A stretch of DNA of 64,000 nt, from contig JASEVX010000006.1 in assembly GCA_031761405.1 (NCBI GenBank), positions 25,336,302 through 25,400,301 on the forward strand. Reading direction: 5' to 3'. Position 1 is the stretch's first letter. Each line of letters starts with the position of its first letter. Positions 1-14,200 of this stretch are shown one piece after another. The stretch comes from Serripes groenlandicus (Eukaryota > Mollusca > Bivalvia > Cardiida > Cardiidae). The notes beneath the pieces are model-generated. The model saw only the letters and a program-made list of their open reading frames with translations, ran no database searches and had not been told where the DNA came from. Made by a program: the position numbers and the translations under genes.

Positions 1-54
1 TGAGAGTTTCGTCAAGCAAAGTGTTGATCATGTACAAAGGATACTGCATCCTTA

Positions 55-246
55 TTAACATTGTCCTACATACAACAAATCTGTCGCAGACGACTTTGAA
101 AACATGTTGGCAAAAATATTGAAAACCTCTATATATGAAAATTTAACTATTGGATCGAGTACAAAACATTGTCACAAATGAAAAATTGCTCATTCTTTTG
201 GCACAATGTTTTTAAAAGAATGTGTCTGTATGTGGAAAACGTTTAA
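55..246. mobile_element. Degenerate TTAA-flanked MITE
   Basis: Between TTAA at 55-58 and 243-246 lies a decayed copy of the family with ends CCCTTTCCCACATACAACA and a central self-complementary block. The inner motifs gcagacgactttgaaaacat and aaattgctcat are recognisable. Confidence 0.6.
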
Positions 247-387
247 AGTTTACATCTGGCTATTCATGCTCAGATGAGCTTAAAATGTAATACATGTTCA
301 GTTAGATACAAACAGATAGTGACACTAACATATATATGCTGAAACAAACTCAAACTACCAATGAAAGTGATTAATACTTTCAGAAAA

Positions 388-712
388 CAGTATAAAAGTA
401 AATAATTGATAGATTGGGGTTTAACGCCGTTTTTATCAATTTCTCAGTTATATCACGGCAGCCAGTTCACCTACTCATGCATTTCCTAGTTTTCTAACAC
501 CAGTACTCAACACATCAAACTTCCCAAAGCAACTGGCTGCTTTTCCACATAGACTTAGCCCATTGGCGGAAGACGAATGACGCATGTCGCATTGACTTTT
601 GTCAATCGTTGGAAAGAAAGTTGGCCGAGCCCGGATTTGAACTCACAACCCCTGGATAAACAGCCCGCGTCACTACCAACTGAGCTACCGGGGCTCGACC
701 AGTATGAAAGTA
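388..712 (-). mobile_element. tRNA-derived SINE with target duplication
   Basis: The reverse strand starts with a tRNA-like head (GGTAGCTCAGTTGGTAG A box, GTTGTGAGTTCAAATCC B box) and ends near GGCGTTAAACCCCAATC. The 13-bp flanks cagtataaaagta (388-400) and cagtatgaaagta (700-712) match with one mismatch, which sets the ends. It resembles published molluscan V-type/Meta-type SINEs; the exact family was not checked. Confidence 0.85.
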
Positions 713-754
713 CTTTCTTTCTCTAAAATCAAACTTGATGAGTATTTTATAGAC

Positions 755-895
755 TTAACCCTTTCCAACATTCAACAAAATTAAAGCAGATGACTTTGAA
801 AACATCTTTGCAAATATAGATAACCTTAATTATGAAAATAATTGAAAACATTGTGGAAAAGAAGTAATTGCTCATCATACCCATTTTGCAATATA
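755..895. mobile_element. 5' half of a TTAA-flanked MITE
   Basis: Starts TTAACCCTTTCCAACATTCA and runs to aattgctcatcataccc, where it is cut off by pyrimidine-rich repeats. Confidence 0.6.
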
Positions 896-899
896 GTTT

Positions 900-1257
900 C
901 ATCCCCTTCCTTTCCATCATTCTGTCTCAACCCTCCTTTCTCCCTCTCATTTCCCACCAATTCACCACTCTGTCTCTCATTCCTCCACTCTCTCGCATCC
1001 CCCTCCTTTCCATCACTTGGTCTCTCATTCCCCTCATATGCATCACTCTGTCTCTCATCCACCTCCTATCAATCACTCTGTCTCTCTCCCATCCCACTCT
1101 TATCCAGCATTCTTGTCTCTCTCCCCTCCTCTCTCATCTCCTTCCTTTCCCCTCCTAGCAATCACTATGTCTCTCATCCCCTCCTCCCTCTCCCTCTCAT
1201 CCCCCTCCTATTCCTCACACATTCCCCTCATATATATATATTACTCTTCTCTCTCTC
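900..1257 (+). repeat. Pyrimidine-rich minisatellite
   Basis: Imperfect units of roughly 30 bp built on catcactctgtctctcatt and cccctccttt. Nearly pure C/T on the plus strand. It keeps three plus-strand frames open by chance; none looks like a gene. Confidence 0.75.
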
Positions 1258-1259
1258 AT

Positions 1260-1836
1260 GGATTGAGACGGAGGTGAGAGAAAGAGCAAAGGATTTGATA
1301 CAGTGTGTGTATACCACATGACTTTTTACGTCATATTTGCCAGGTCAGACAGCAATAATTGCTCTTGATAAGAATGTAAAAACAATGGTAACTTTTTTAT
1401 TTCTTCATCATTGTTAATGAAACATGGCGCAGTCTACGCCGCTTACAGATCCCTATCTCCGGTTTTTCAACGGAGTTTGATTAGTGGTTCAGTTCCTTCA
1501 AACACTTCGATGAACCTGTTCTCAAAATGTATTAATATCGCCAACAGCCGGAGCATTATCAAAACTGGATTTTGAGAACAGGTTAGTCGAAGTGTTTGAA
1601 AACACTAGACCACCAATCAAACTCCTGTAAAAACCGGAGACAGGACATTGTAAGCGGCGTAGATTGCGCCATGTTTCATTAACAATGATGAAGAAATAAA
1701 AAAGTTACCATTGTTTTTACATTCTTATCAAGAGCAATTATTGCTGTCTGACCTGGCAAATATGACGTCAAAAGTCATGTGGTATACACACACTGTATCC
1801 AATCCTTTGCTCTTTCTCTCACCTCCGTCTCAATCC
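1260..1836. repeat. Long near-perfect hairpin: 269-bp arms, 40-bp loop
   Basis: The left arm 1260-1528 (ggattgagacggaggtgaga...) is the reverse complement of 1569-1836 (...tctcacctccgtctcaatcc) with few mismatches; the spacer is 1529-1568. The flanks on both sides are CT-rich repeat. No convincing target duplication was found, so a foldback transposon is likely but unproven. Confidence 0.85.
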
Positions 1837-1975
1837 ACCATTCTGTCCCTCTCTCTCTCTTTCACGCTCATATCCATCTTTTTTTCTCTCGCATCCCCCT
1901 CCTCTATCTCTATCTTTCACCCCATCTCACCCTCCTTCTCCCCACCTATCACTCATTCGTTTTCTTTCAAACACA
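1837..1975 (+). repeat. Pyrimidine-rich tract right of the hairpin
   Basis: C/T-rich sequence of the same composition as 900-1257, as if the hairpin had inserted into one tract. Confidence 0.6.
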
Positions 1976-2133
1976 CACATATATAAACATATCATAATAT
2001 ATTTAGAACAGAAAACAAAGATTCCAAGGAGGTAAAAATCCTGGTCCAATAAACGCTTTGTGATGAAGAAATAATACTGTCCAATAAATGTCCAAATGTA
2101 AAAAAATCTTGCTTCAATCACCATCATTATGTT

Positions 2134-2248
2134 TCAGAGGTTATCTTGACAGGCTGGGCATATAAAAACATCAGGTTCTTTACTTTCATTTAACCCCAAG
2201 CAGTCTGGATGGTACCACTCTATGCATGAATGACATTGCCAGTATAAC
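2134..2248 (-). CDS. Exon 19: C-terminal half of a PHD finger, with stop
   Basis: Acceptor TTTTCTTCCTAG; 1 base + 37 codons + TGA. It encodes LYWQCHSCIEWYHPDCLGL and ends FICPACQDNL. CxxC...WYHxxC...CPxC are the last six zinc ligands of a PHD finger, a chromatin or histone-tail reader. The first Cys pair must lie on an earlier, unfound exon. Confidence 0.72.
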
Positions 2249-5200
2249 CTAGGAAGAAAAGATATTATCAATAAGCAATAAACTGTTCATACATCCAGAA
2301 TGCTGCTGAATCTTCAAAACTGTTCATAAACAACAGAACTACCTTTTTTTTCCTGCAAACACAACAAGAAACCGCTGAAGACGGTAAGGCCAGATTGTCG
2401 GCAATTTGACCTTGAAAATTGACAAACCAAGGTCAAGGTGACCATTGAAATCAATAGAACTTGTTACTGTTTACCTTCAGGCAAAGTTTCAAGTTTGTAA
2501 CCCTTTCCAGTGCTGAGATTTTGCCTCAACCTGAAACTTAAACCAAAATGTTGACGGACAGACGGACATCGCCAATCTATAGACCGGAATTGCTAGAGCA
2601 ATCCGGCCAATAAAACAAGGGCACCGCAAAGCGGATGCATCCCCTCGGCATTCAAGAAAAAAGTAAAAGTCCAATTTTGACCTTGACCTTTAAAATAAAT
2701 AGGCTTCTAGACCTTGCCATATACTAACTGTATACCAAGTTTGGTTAAGATCGGTCGAAGGATGTTCAGTGTAGAGTGGTCACAAGGTCGTTGATATCGG
2801 AAAATAGTCAGTCCAATTTTGACCTTGACCTTTAACCTTGAAAATAAATAGGCTTCTAGATCTTGCCATATACTAACTGTATACCAAGTTTGGTTGAGAT
2901 CGGTCAAAGGATGTTCAGTGTAGAATGGTCACAAGGTTGTTGATATGGGAAAATAGTCAGTCCAATTTTGACCTTGACCTTTAACTTATGACCTTGAAAA
3001 TAAATAGGCTTCTAGACCTTGCCATATACTAACTGTATACCAAGTTTGGTTAAGATTGGTCGAAGGATGTTTAGTGAAGAGTGGTCACAAGGTTGTTACG
3101 GAAGGCACACAGACGGACAAACGGACAGCCCCGTTACTATATCCCCTCTCTAACTCTGTTAGACGAGGGGATAATAATAAACTTTTATCCCGTGATACAT
3201 AATTTGCGACTTATTTCTTGAAAAATAACCGATATGAAGTCTTGGAAAATAGAAATAGTAATTCAGCAACAAAATCCAGTAGAAATTGACAATCCTTAGA
3301 ACATCTAAATCGTGTTTTTCTTTCTAATGTTCATCCTTTTTGCTTTAGCTCTGAGGTTTCATACGGAATTATTTGACCCGCTAGGCACCCTAATTAAGCT
3401 TTTCAATAAGTGCATAATTTAAAAATACCTTCCATCATTAATTTTTCTGCATACACAATATGTTCTTTTCATCATGCCATAAACATAAATTGTGGACTTC
3501 CTCTGAAAAATTAAATGAAAAACTCTTTTTTTACATATATGATGGCCAAGACGCCAACATCTATGGTCACTATTGCACACATAAAGAATGATGCCCTTGA
3601 TAAAGGGCAATTAAGATACTTACAAAGACAGACAGAGGACAGTATAGTGACCACTATGTGTCTCTACCATACAAATATGATGTTAATAAAATGTGATATT
3701 ATTCAAGACTGTTCTGTACCTCCCCAACACTTCTCTATCTTATTCCAGACCAGACTGCTGGCTTTACACTTCTTAAAACTATGACTGATAAACAAATATT
3801 AAGAGGAGAAGATGTTGACTACGAATGCCTGAAAAAATATTAAAAACCTGTACCTGTATATCTCCACCATACATATAAAGAGCAGTAATGATTGAAAAAA
3901 ATTATGATTAGTTATTTGCATGTTATTGGTGGTAAAAGTTTCACTGAAATCCAGCAATGAACACAAGAATAACGGTAAACCAATATATTATACTATATAT
4001 GAAAGAAATAAAATAACATAAATTTGAGAAAATTTATCAGAGTACAACAATTAGATTTCATGGCCATCACTGCTGATGAATTTCATTGAAATTAAATAAC
4101 ATAACACATATGAGCAGTCCCGTGAGAAAACAAACAATGTGGACTCCACACCAGGATAGACACTTTTCGCCTCCTGTGGATTTTCTGTTTCAGGAATCAA
4201 TACTCTATGCCTCTATCCCACTGAGACAGAATGAGTCTGCGTGGATTGCGCAGTTTGATCTGTGCCGATACATAACGCAGGGGCCATAATGATGGTTTTC
4301 TAGAAGGACAGCTCACATGAAGTTTTCTTCAATGAAATCCAATCAAGGGTTTTGGAAAATATTGTGGACACACAAAAGGTCCAGGCCAATAAATATGTCT
4401 TCTTCAGTAATGGGATGGGAAAGGAGACATAACAATAATGTAAATATTCAGATATAGGTTTACCTCGTCTCTTCTTTTCCTCTTCTGTGATGTCCTGCCC
4501 TGGTCCTGAAAAACAAAATGTGTTTGTGAAACACCATGACCGCCGGACTTACAAATAAGAAAGTAGGTTTGATTACCAGTAATATCATGCTTGATGAACT
4601 GGTTAATCTTCTATCAGCTAAAAATAATTGTTATCACAGAACATATCAAACTCTCATGATGTAATCAGTAATGCCTAATTGTATATTCCCCTATTTGGGT
4701 GACTCTTAAAATGTAACGTTATCAATTCATAATGAATTAAATGCATATTATCTTTCCGTATTTATCACTTCAATGATTTTAACATACAACCAACCATATA
4801 GCACATACCTGCTTGTACGGTGACGGATGGTCTATATCTGACTGCTCAGGACCAGTTGGAGGGGTATGTGACTGATGGTCTAACTGTGACTGCTCAGGAA
4901 CAGTTGGTGGGACGGGTGACTGATGGTCTAACTGTGACTGCTCAGGACCAGTTGGAGGGGTATGTGACTGATGGTCTAACTGTGACTGCTCAGGAATAGT
5001 TGAAGGGTAGGGTGACTGATGGTCTAACTGTGACTGCTCAGGACCAGTTGGAGGGGTGGTTGAAGTATTGATTTCTTTTCTAGTTTGATCTGTTGAAAAT
5101 AAAAGTTTTTCTTGCCTACATACAACTGACATTGACAACTACAGTTACACCTAGTTAACTAGACTACATGGTAAATCTTTAGTATTTTTTGTACTCTGAT

Positions 5201-8200
5201 CCTTGTGTTCTGTGATTTTGTGTTGAATTCAGATACTGTTAGAATCTACTCAAAAATAAGTCAGTTATATAAAGAAAATTTGATATACACCAAACATAAT
5301 TAGAATCTTTCTTATTTTTACTTTGGTTACACAACACAGTCCCTAAAGATACCCATTTCTTTAATAATGTTATACCAGGGTTCAACATTAACTAGACAAG
5401 AACATTTTCTAAGATATTCCCTTTTTATATCTCTATGTTAAACATGTGACTCCCAGGGCGCAGCAAATTTAGACCCTAGGGCTATAGTTTGAACAATCTT
5501 AGTAGAGTACCACTAGACAATGGTACACACAAAATATCTAACCTCTAGGCCCTTCTGTTACAGACAAGAAGATTTTCAAATTTATACCCTCACACTTTGT
5601 GCTCAGGTGAGCTAAAAATCATAAGCAATCTTTTTTGAAACTAACTACTAGATAATTAGTATAGGTAAAAGTTTGCCTCGTTTCAAACATTTTACAAAAA
5701 GATACATGATTTGTTGATGAAACAACATGCGTATGGGGTCACATGGTAAAGGTCAAGTTGGACCATACATGTTATCAAATGAATTGGCTTGATCTAGGGA
5801 TCATATGTAAGGAACATCAAAACTGCACTTTGTTTTATCAGAAACTTAAATATCAGTACAATTTTCATTACCTGTGGCATGTAATAAACGACATGCAATT
5901 TCCTTGCGTGTTTGAAGAAGATCATTTCTAGTCCAGATGAAATCAACACTGGTTCCATTTAAGAATTTCTCTGCGAGCTGCAAAATAATTGTTGGTGATT
6001 AATATCAATCATTTATTCTTTCTTTATTCCTCAAGAACATTAAAGCCAAGGAACACATGTGATGCCTGCAAAGGTTGGGTATGTAAGAGAAAAATGTTTT
6101 GACAACAAAAATGCAAACTTAAATTATAGTTCTTGTGCATTGCACATCTGCAGATCAAAAGCTATCTACATGTATATCACAAATATCTTACAAACCAGTT
6201 TTTAAAAATTATAAAATTGAAAATTAAATGAGAAAATGGGTCAAACAAACATAATGAAAAAAAATCAATAAATTCAAATATAAGCCGTCTATAGCTACGT
6301 TCCTTGTATTGGTCCACTTGATAATAACAGATACCAGGCGATCACAATAACTCAATTCGTGCACAGGTGAGCTAAAAACTAGGGATGGCAACGGTTACCG
6401 ATATTACTAACCGGTTACTTATACCATTTTGTAAAATGTCAAAGCTGATTACCTTAAGTACATAGACACCACAACTTAGACCATCTATTTGTCTAGCATG
6501 CTGAGGTGACCCTATTTCCCACCCATCTACGGCATGTTCTTCCACACCTGCTGTATACCTTGCATGCAGGAAAGCACTGTTGAAAAAAAAGATATGACTA
6601 GAGCTATTGCTGAAATTTATTAATACCCCAACAATACTGCCTTTTCACATTAACCTGATACACAATAAAACAAGGGTCTATCTAAACATAATTATTTCCA
6701 ATTAATGAATATGGATAGAGGCTGGGACAATTAGTTATTAAACAATTTAGAAATACGACAATTTGGACAACTTATATTTTTTTTCAGACATCAAACAATT
6801 TTAAGTGGGGGTGTACTAATTAATTTCTTCCTGGCCAAAGAGATAGAAGATATAACTTACATTATTTTATAATGGTACATAGTCTGGAGAAACATATTTT
6901 TGTCATAGTACATTGTTATTTATAAGTACAATAGATTACAAATAATTATACATCATTTGTTATCCCTTCCAAGTCGCAACAAATATGCAGCAGACGACCT
7001 TGAAAACAACTAGAAAAAATGTGATCAAGAACCAAGCGTAACAAGCAAATTCATGAAATTTATATCTCCCGCTTGCAGGAAATATTGTAGGAATAAAGTC
7101 TGCCCAAAGTGACGATCAAACTTGGCCTAGCTGTTAAGGCATTTAACCTTGTTACCAAGTTTTTAAAAAAAAACGGTTCACATTTGTGGCAGTTATTGCA
7201 CCGAAACAGTCACAAACGACATTTTTTGTTAAATAAGGGGCCATAACTCAACCGAATAAAGTCCGCCGAAAGTGACGATTGAACTTGGCCTAGCCCTTAA
7301 GGCATTTAACCTTGTTACCAAGTTTGAAAAAAAACGGTTAACATTTGTGGCAGTTATTGTACGGAAACGAAGTGTGACAGACAGACAAACCCAAATAAAT
7401 AACCACCCTTTTTTCTTCGAAAAAGCGGGGGATAATTATAAGAACAAGTGTTAAGGACAAAGACAAAATGTGTGTGCAAAATCTGAAGTCAATCTAATAA
7501 GAAAGAAATGTACTATGATCCAAGTTTAAAAGCCCAGCACTTTTTGAGAGATTAAAAAAGAAAAAAACACTTTAACTGTCAGTGTTTTCAAAAGATGTCT
7601 GTTGCAGTTGCATAAAAGTTGCATGTGAATATATCCAAGGAAACAAAAATGTTTTAAGTTCTTTTTTGTCAAAAATAAACGAGTAAACAAGTAAATTCTC
7701 TAACAATAATAATAACTACCAGTATACAAAATTATTGTAGGCTAGGAAATGAAGCTTGTAAATTTGAAAACAAATTGTCAGTCCTGTCAAAATTGCACTT
7801 TTGTTATTAATATTGAATATCTGTTAGAAATAGTAAAGTCTGATGTCAATGATTTTACAGGAGATGTTTTCTATCTCTCATCTTCCTTTATAAGAGAAAA
7901 ATCATATTAATAAAAACTGGAAACTTTCCTACATTCATCAAAACTTTGTGCTTGAGGGTGCCACAAATGGACTGATAGAATGAAATGACTACTTTAGAAA
8001 ATTACTTGCAACAATTACATGTAATTTTTAGTCAAAAATATGTAACAGGAAACCAAATGGTTTAACATAGAAAAGGGCACGAACATTATAAGTGTCTGCA
8101 AGTTATATAAAGTTAATAGGCTTGCTGGATGTGCTGAAAAATTAAAGTATGTAATACAATTTTTGTATTTTTTACATCACATGTACAAAAAGGAAGATTT

Positions 8201-11200
8201 TTTGTTTTGATAAATGTTCGTGCCCTGATGGAAACAGTTCTAACATTGATGAACTCAAACTCGCCAACAGTGTGACTTACTACCAACGTTGCAACATCAG
8301 CTGCATTGTTACATTCATTTCTCCAAGAGGATTCAAATAAAGTAACTTTCTCTCGTTTGGACAAATGATCTATAGTAAATTCATTATATTACAGATTAAA
8401 TAAAGCGAAAGATATTTTAACCTAACAAGCAATAATTTTTGTTTTAAATTGCTGAAAGAGTATATAATAATATTTGCATGAACATGTTATAATGCAATTA
8501 CAATTAAATTTAAACAAGAGGGCCGTATGGCCCTGGATCGCTCACCTGATTTGTTTGATTTTTTTCACTTTAGCCATATAAGCCCGCCTCCTGGAGGCCA
8601 TAGTTTCCAACCAATCAACTTGGCGTGAAGGAATCTGATAGAGGGTCACCCTAGGAACATTTCTACAAAATTATTTGAAAATTGGCCTAACACTTTCGGA
8701 GAAGAAGATTTTTTAAGTTTTCACTATAGCCATATAAGGCAAAATAGCCCCGCGCCCCCCAGAATTCTGCATGGATCTCAAATATTTGAAGGAAATCTGG
8801 TGAGGTCATTGAGAGGATGCTTTCTGTGAAGTTTCATCCCAATTGACCCACTGGTTACTGAGAAGAAGAAGTTGATGCACGCCAGACGCCGGATAAAAGG
8901 CGATCACAATAACTCACCTTGAGCAAAGCTCAGGTCAGCTAAAAACCCACCAGCCAGCAGCACATAATACTGTCAGGGACATACCCAAGATTAAAAGAAA
9001 ATCATAACATCCACAAATACCAAAATTATTAAATTGAGATTGCGATAGACAGACACACAGTCAAACAGTCCCACAAACCGACCCTGGAATCGAACATGGG
9101 CCCAACAGTTTGATCAGAGTACTCATCTTATTCTGAAAGGTAACTTTTAGAGTAATGAAAATAATATCTCAAAACTGTTCTTTTTAATAACTTTTCAAGT
9201 TCTCTGTTTCTATACATACCATTAATGTCCAATGGGAGCCGCCTTCATTTATAGCTCCAATACAGTACTGGTAGTTGAACACGTCTTGCTGCAAGCATAA
9301 AACATGCTTAGTATTAGTATGAAATATAAGATTAAAAGGGTGGTCAAATTCAAAATATTTTAAGTAACACAATGACCTTGGACTGATCAACTGGGATATA
9401 CATGAACTGTAGTTCTTCTATGTTTTCAGAAAGGTTAAAATAAAAACATTGTTAAATTGTTGGGAGATTTCATTTATTTTATTAAATAATTCTGCGAATT
9501 TTAAGAACAGGGATGTGAAAATTCATAATTTCTTTGTGATAATAATTCCCATACAATGTCATCAGTATGATATATATAAACAAGAGGCCCATGAGGGCCT
9601 ATGCTCTACTGGCACAGTTCTTTGGTCATTTTCAATCCAGAGCATGTATGTATGGTGAAGATAGGATAGTAAATGGAGGCTCTACTGTGTTCACAAGCTG
9701 TATTATAGTAATTTCAATGGTCATAATCCAGTCTTGCATGGGCGGATCTGGCTGGCTTGCGAAAGGAACCAAGCTCTCATCAATATTTAGTTTGGAGGAG
9801 ATCAGATAGTAAATGGGGGGGGGGGGGGCTCTACTGTGTTCACAAGCTGTATTATAGTAATTTCAATGGTCATAATCCAGTCTTGCATGGGCGGATCTGG
9901 CTGGCTTGCGAAAGGAACCAAGCTCTCATCAATATTTAGTTTGGAGGAGATCAGATAGTAAATGGGGGGGGGGGGGGGGGGGGGGGGGGGCTCTATTGTG
10001 TTCACAAACTGTATTATAGCAATTTTGACAATTTCAAGGGCCATAATCCAGTCATGCAAGAGCACATCTGGCTGGTTTCCGACAGGAACTGAGCTCTCAT
10101 CAATATTTAACTACTATCCAAGTTTGGTGAAGATCAGATAGTAAATGGAGCCTCTATTGTGTGGTTTGCGAAAGGAACCGAGCTCTCATGGATATCTAAC
10201 TACTGTATAAGTTTGATTGAGATACAATCAAAACTGAAGACTTTATTGTGTTCACAAGCAATTGTTTACAGACGCACAGATGCCATCGCATAAGCTTTTA
10301 TTGGCCTTTGTCCAGTAGAGCTAAAAACAATATCACAACCCTTTTTTTTAGTCATGAATGCGCATACATAAAGTAAGTTAATTCATAATCATGGCACAAA
10401 GGTTAGAATCATGTTGGAATTGTCAAGTAATACTATGGTACTTATACATATAAGCGGCATGTAATTCAGACAGGTTTTTTGCCAAAAGATAGAAGTGTAA
10501 TTCATTACTTATAGGCCAATTTACTGTTAAATCATAATTTGAATATAGAGAGACAATAGCACACAAATTCGCCAGACTAATCAGATTCAGATGTCAAGCT
10601 ATAATAGTTTGTTTTTAACACGGAGCCTATCAATCGAGTAATAATGAGTTTGAACCCCAACTTGACATACAGTTGATCTTTGTGAATGAATAATTCTTAT
10701 ATACCTGTCTCATCAAGGAATGTATCTGATTACTTCCAGTAAATATTGACGTCATAACAACGCAGCTTATATGCAGAACACTAGAGTGGCACAGAGTGTG
10801 AAGGTAGGAGTCAATTACCTGGAATATGAACAATTGTTATAACATTTTTTTTGTTCTTAAATTAAAATGAAACGAGATTATAACATGATTAACTATTTAA
10901 ACCATGTATGTGTATGCATCGAATGTTTAAATTGATATGCTTAATCCTTTTTTCTCAGCTACAGATGCATTTTGCTGCATCTGCAGAAGCCGACTATTGT
11001 GATAAAAAATTGTGATAAAAGGAGAAATTGCGCATATTGAAAAAAATATCCTTTGGTCACAATGTGTTCAACTCGATTCAGTAATTGTTTTAATAAATTT
11101 TATACAGATCTTCCATATTTTTTTACCTAGATGTTTGAAATTCCTGCAGACTTGCTGTATGAGGTAAAGGATTGACATTTTTCAACATACCAAGTTTCAC

Positions 11201-14200
11201 AAACCTAGCTTGTGAGGCCATGGATAGAAAGTCATTCAAAATTATGGACAGACAAACCGAAAACCAAAAGTAATATATAAGTAGTTATAAGACGACAATA
11301 GCTGTCAACCAACCTCGTCAGATAATGTATTTTGAAGAAATTGGATTGATTTTGCAGTCAAAATATAAGGGCCTACTCTGCCAATCTGGTAGTCTTGTTC
11401 TGATGTTGAGTTCCAAAGTTCATCCACCACTGAAATGATACCTCAGTATTAATAGAAAGATAATTATGAGACTATAAATCTGTTTAAATCATTTTGACCT
11501 CTTCATCCACATTCGCAGACTCATGTCTCATAAAAAAACGATATTAATGAATTTAATTGCATGTGATTTTCGTGTGTGTGTTTGATACAGGAAAATATGT
11601 TAGGCAAGCTATTCTAATCACTTAGGAAACATCAAACATTAGTCTGTCTTCACCATTTCCCACTTATGATAAATCTGTAGCAACCTACTTAAAATATATG
11701 GGCCAAAATGTGGTAAAAATATCTAAAAAGTAAAGTAAAATTATTGAGGAGAAGAGATGATCCTCCTTCTGTCTCAATGTTTTCAAAAGTCATCTGCAAC
11801 AAATGGGTTGAAAGGTGTCTATAAGTGGGAAAGGGTTTAAGCATCATGAGCAGAAGCAGATTAAGTACAAAGTTCTGGCCTCTTTAGTGTCAAAAGGTAA
11901 TTGTTTACAACGGACATAGTGTGATCACAATAGCTCACCTTGTACTCAGAATTCAGGTGAATTTACAGCCAATAATAGTTTTTGCATGGAACGGTAACAA
12001 TGGTGAAACCATGGCTCTGCAAATGTTTAACAAGAGCACCGTGTACGGCACAGACGCTTGACTGATAGAAAACAGAAAAAAAGCTGAGCTGAACAAAAAA
12101 CCTTAACCGGACGACGACGCCATGGTCATGACAATAGCTCTCGTTTTTTCAAAAGTCAAGCTAATAAAAGGACTACATGTATTTTGTGAGAAGTGAATTA
12201 TTTGATAATAATAAAAAAAAAAATCCTCATTTTCTTACAATAATCCTTTCCTCAACATGCAAGTCCTAATACATTTTCTTTAAAAAAGTATACTTAATAA
12301 TTTGGCACAAATATTGCTTGGATGCTCATTTACTAACATTGTGGCATTATTTTGGTGTTATGATCTGTTAAAGCACATTCTTAGGCGAGTGATCCAGGGC
12401 CTAATAGCCCTCATGTTTGTCTATATTATACAAGTAATTTGAAACTCTCTTAAATTTAAAAATAATTCAAACAAATGCAAACCTTTAACAAATTCTTCAT
12501 ATTCAGGACTCAAGGGCACAACAACATCCGTCTCTTCTGCATCTACGTCTACTTGTATATTTTCTTCTACAATATTTGTGCTCTTTACTTCATTGATCTT
12601 TTTCCCATATTTGACTTTCTTATTTTGAACCCTTCTTGCCCTAATATTACGTCGGGTTGGAATATCACAAATGGTAGTTGAATTAGAATCTAGAATTGCG
12701 TCTAATTCATTCAGTTTTTCTCTTAAAGTACACAAGACCTCAATATCATTAGTTGCATACAAATGGTTCTGTATGTTTTTCAGCAGCTCAACACAGGTCT
12801 TCCTCACACGCACCGGGTCCTTTTCTTTGTTGGAATGCGCAGGCAAATCTGGAATAGCGGCCGTTTCATGAACTTTGCTTGAGAACTTGGTGTCTTTCAC
12901 AGTTTCATCAACAACAATAGGCATGTGGTCATCTGATACTTTCTTTAAGATTTCAGAGTCCAAGTTGAAGCATGGCTGGTTTATATAAATACCATTCAAA
13001 CTATCCCAGCCATTCTCTGGAAAATGTTCAAATATGGCCAGAACATGCTTGCATGGCCAGTGATGGTGACTATAATCTGGACATGAACAAACTGGGATAT
13101 TGTGTTCAAATTCAACAATGTAGATATTTCCAGAGGTGCTGGACACAGAAAACTGAAGCAAATCTGGATTCTGCATTTTTTTAACCTGATATTTATCTAC
13201 TTGTTCAGCCTTTGGTGGCAATCTCTGAAGACAGTGGTTTATAAACATCAGTGGCTTCCCTCTTAAAAACTTTGGGAGATGGCGCGAGAACTGTCTATAT
13301 TGTTCTTGTGACATGATGTTGCTTTTCACATACCTGTAATGTAAACAAAAGAAATACTCAGACACAACAGATTACAGGTTATTGGATGCTGCCTGGCAAT
13401 ATCTTAAAATCAGACTAACAGATTCTGATGAAAAGTATTCTTCAGTTTTGGCCCCCCCCCCTTTTTCTAATGATGCAACAACCAAATTGCTCATGACACA
13501 TTACTGTGACGTTTGGTTTAGAAGATGATGCCATTTGAATCTAATAGTTAACAAAAGGTCTGTAGACAGTAAGTGATCAGAAAAGATCACAATGAGTGAA
13601 AGTGTAAAGTGTAATGTGCAATATATAGGGAATATTGATGGGTTCCATATGTGACCCACGAGGATTCCCATTGGAAGAAATCCATTTACCATTTTCCATT
13701 TGTCCTAGGTTTTTGTTGACCTACATATGGAACAACCATGGATATCTGTGTTTGTTGTCTATGCTGGTCAAGTTCAGCCTCCCTCTGTTGTTGGTACTTG
13801 CAAATACGGAGCATTCAATATGTTGACTGGCCAAGTTAAATTATTAAGGCCAGCGTACACATGAAACAGACTGTACTTGCAAGATCTCTGTGTTTTCAGC
13901 GTTGATGATGGTTTTCTCCAAAGATTCCCTCCTTGTACGAATTACGTCCTGCATTATTTCATGCTCAATTGTCAATGTCCTATAATTCGACGTTTAGCAT
14001 TATATACTTGCCTTGCAATCAGTTGTCAGCGCTATGGTAGCATACTGTTCACTAGAATTGGGTTAAATCGCTATTTGTTTCTAGTTTTTTCGAATTGTCA
14101 CACATGACACCTTGCGACCTTGTTCCAAGAGAACTGAAATGCTGCATGCGGGGAGGAAATTACTCTGATCCTATCAGGTTTCTATGTAAGATGTTTAGTT

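Noticed and set aside
842..1321. 159-residue plus-strand frame and two overlapping frames
   Set aside because: Lies entirely in CT-rich minisatellite; Ser/Leu/Pro-only composition.
3515..3784. Plus-strand frame and minus-strand YVCNSDHRCW segment as the missing PHD exon
   Set aside because: Cys spacing does not fit the first PHD zinc pair and no matching splice sites were found.
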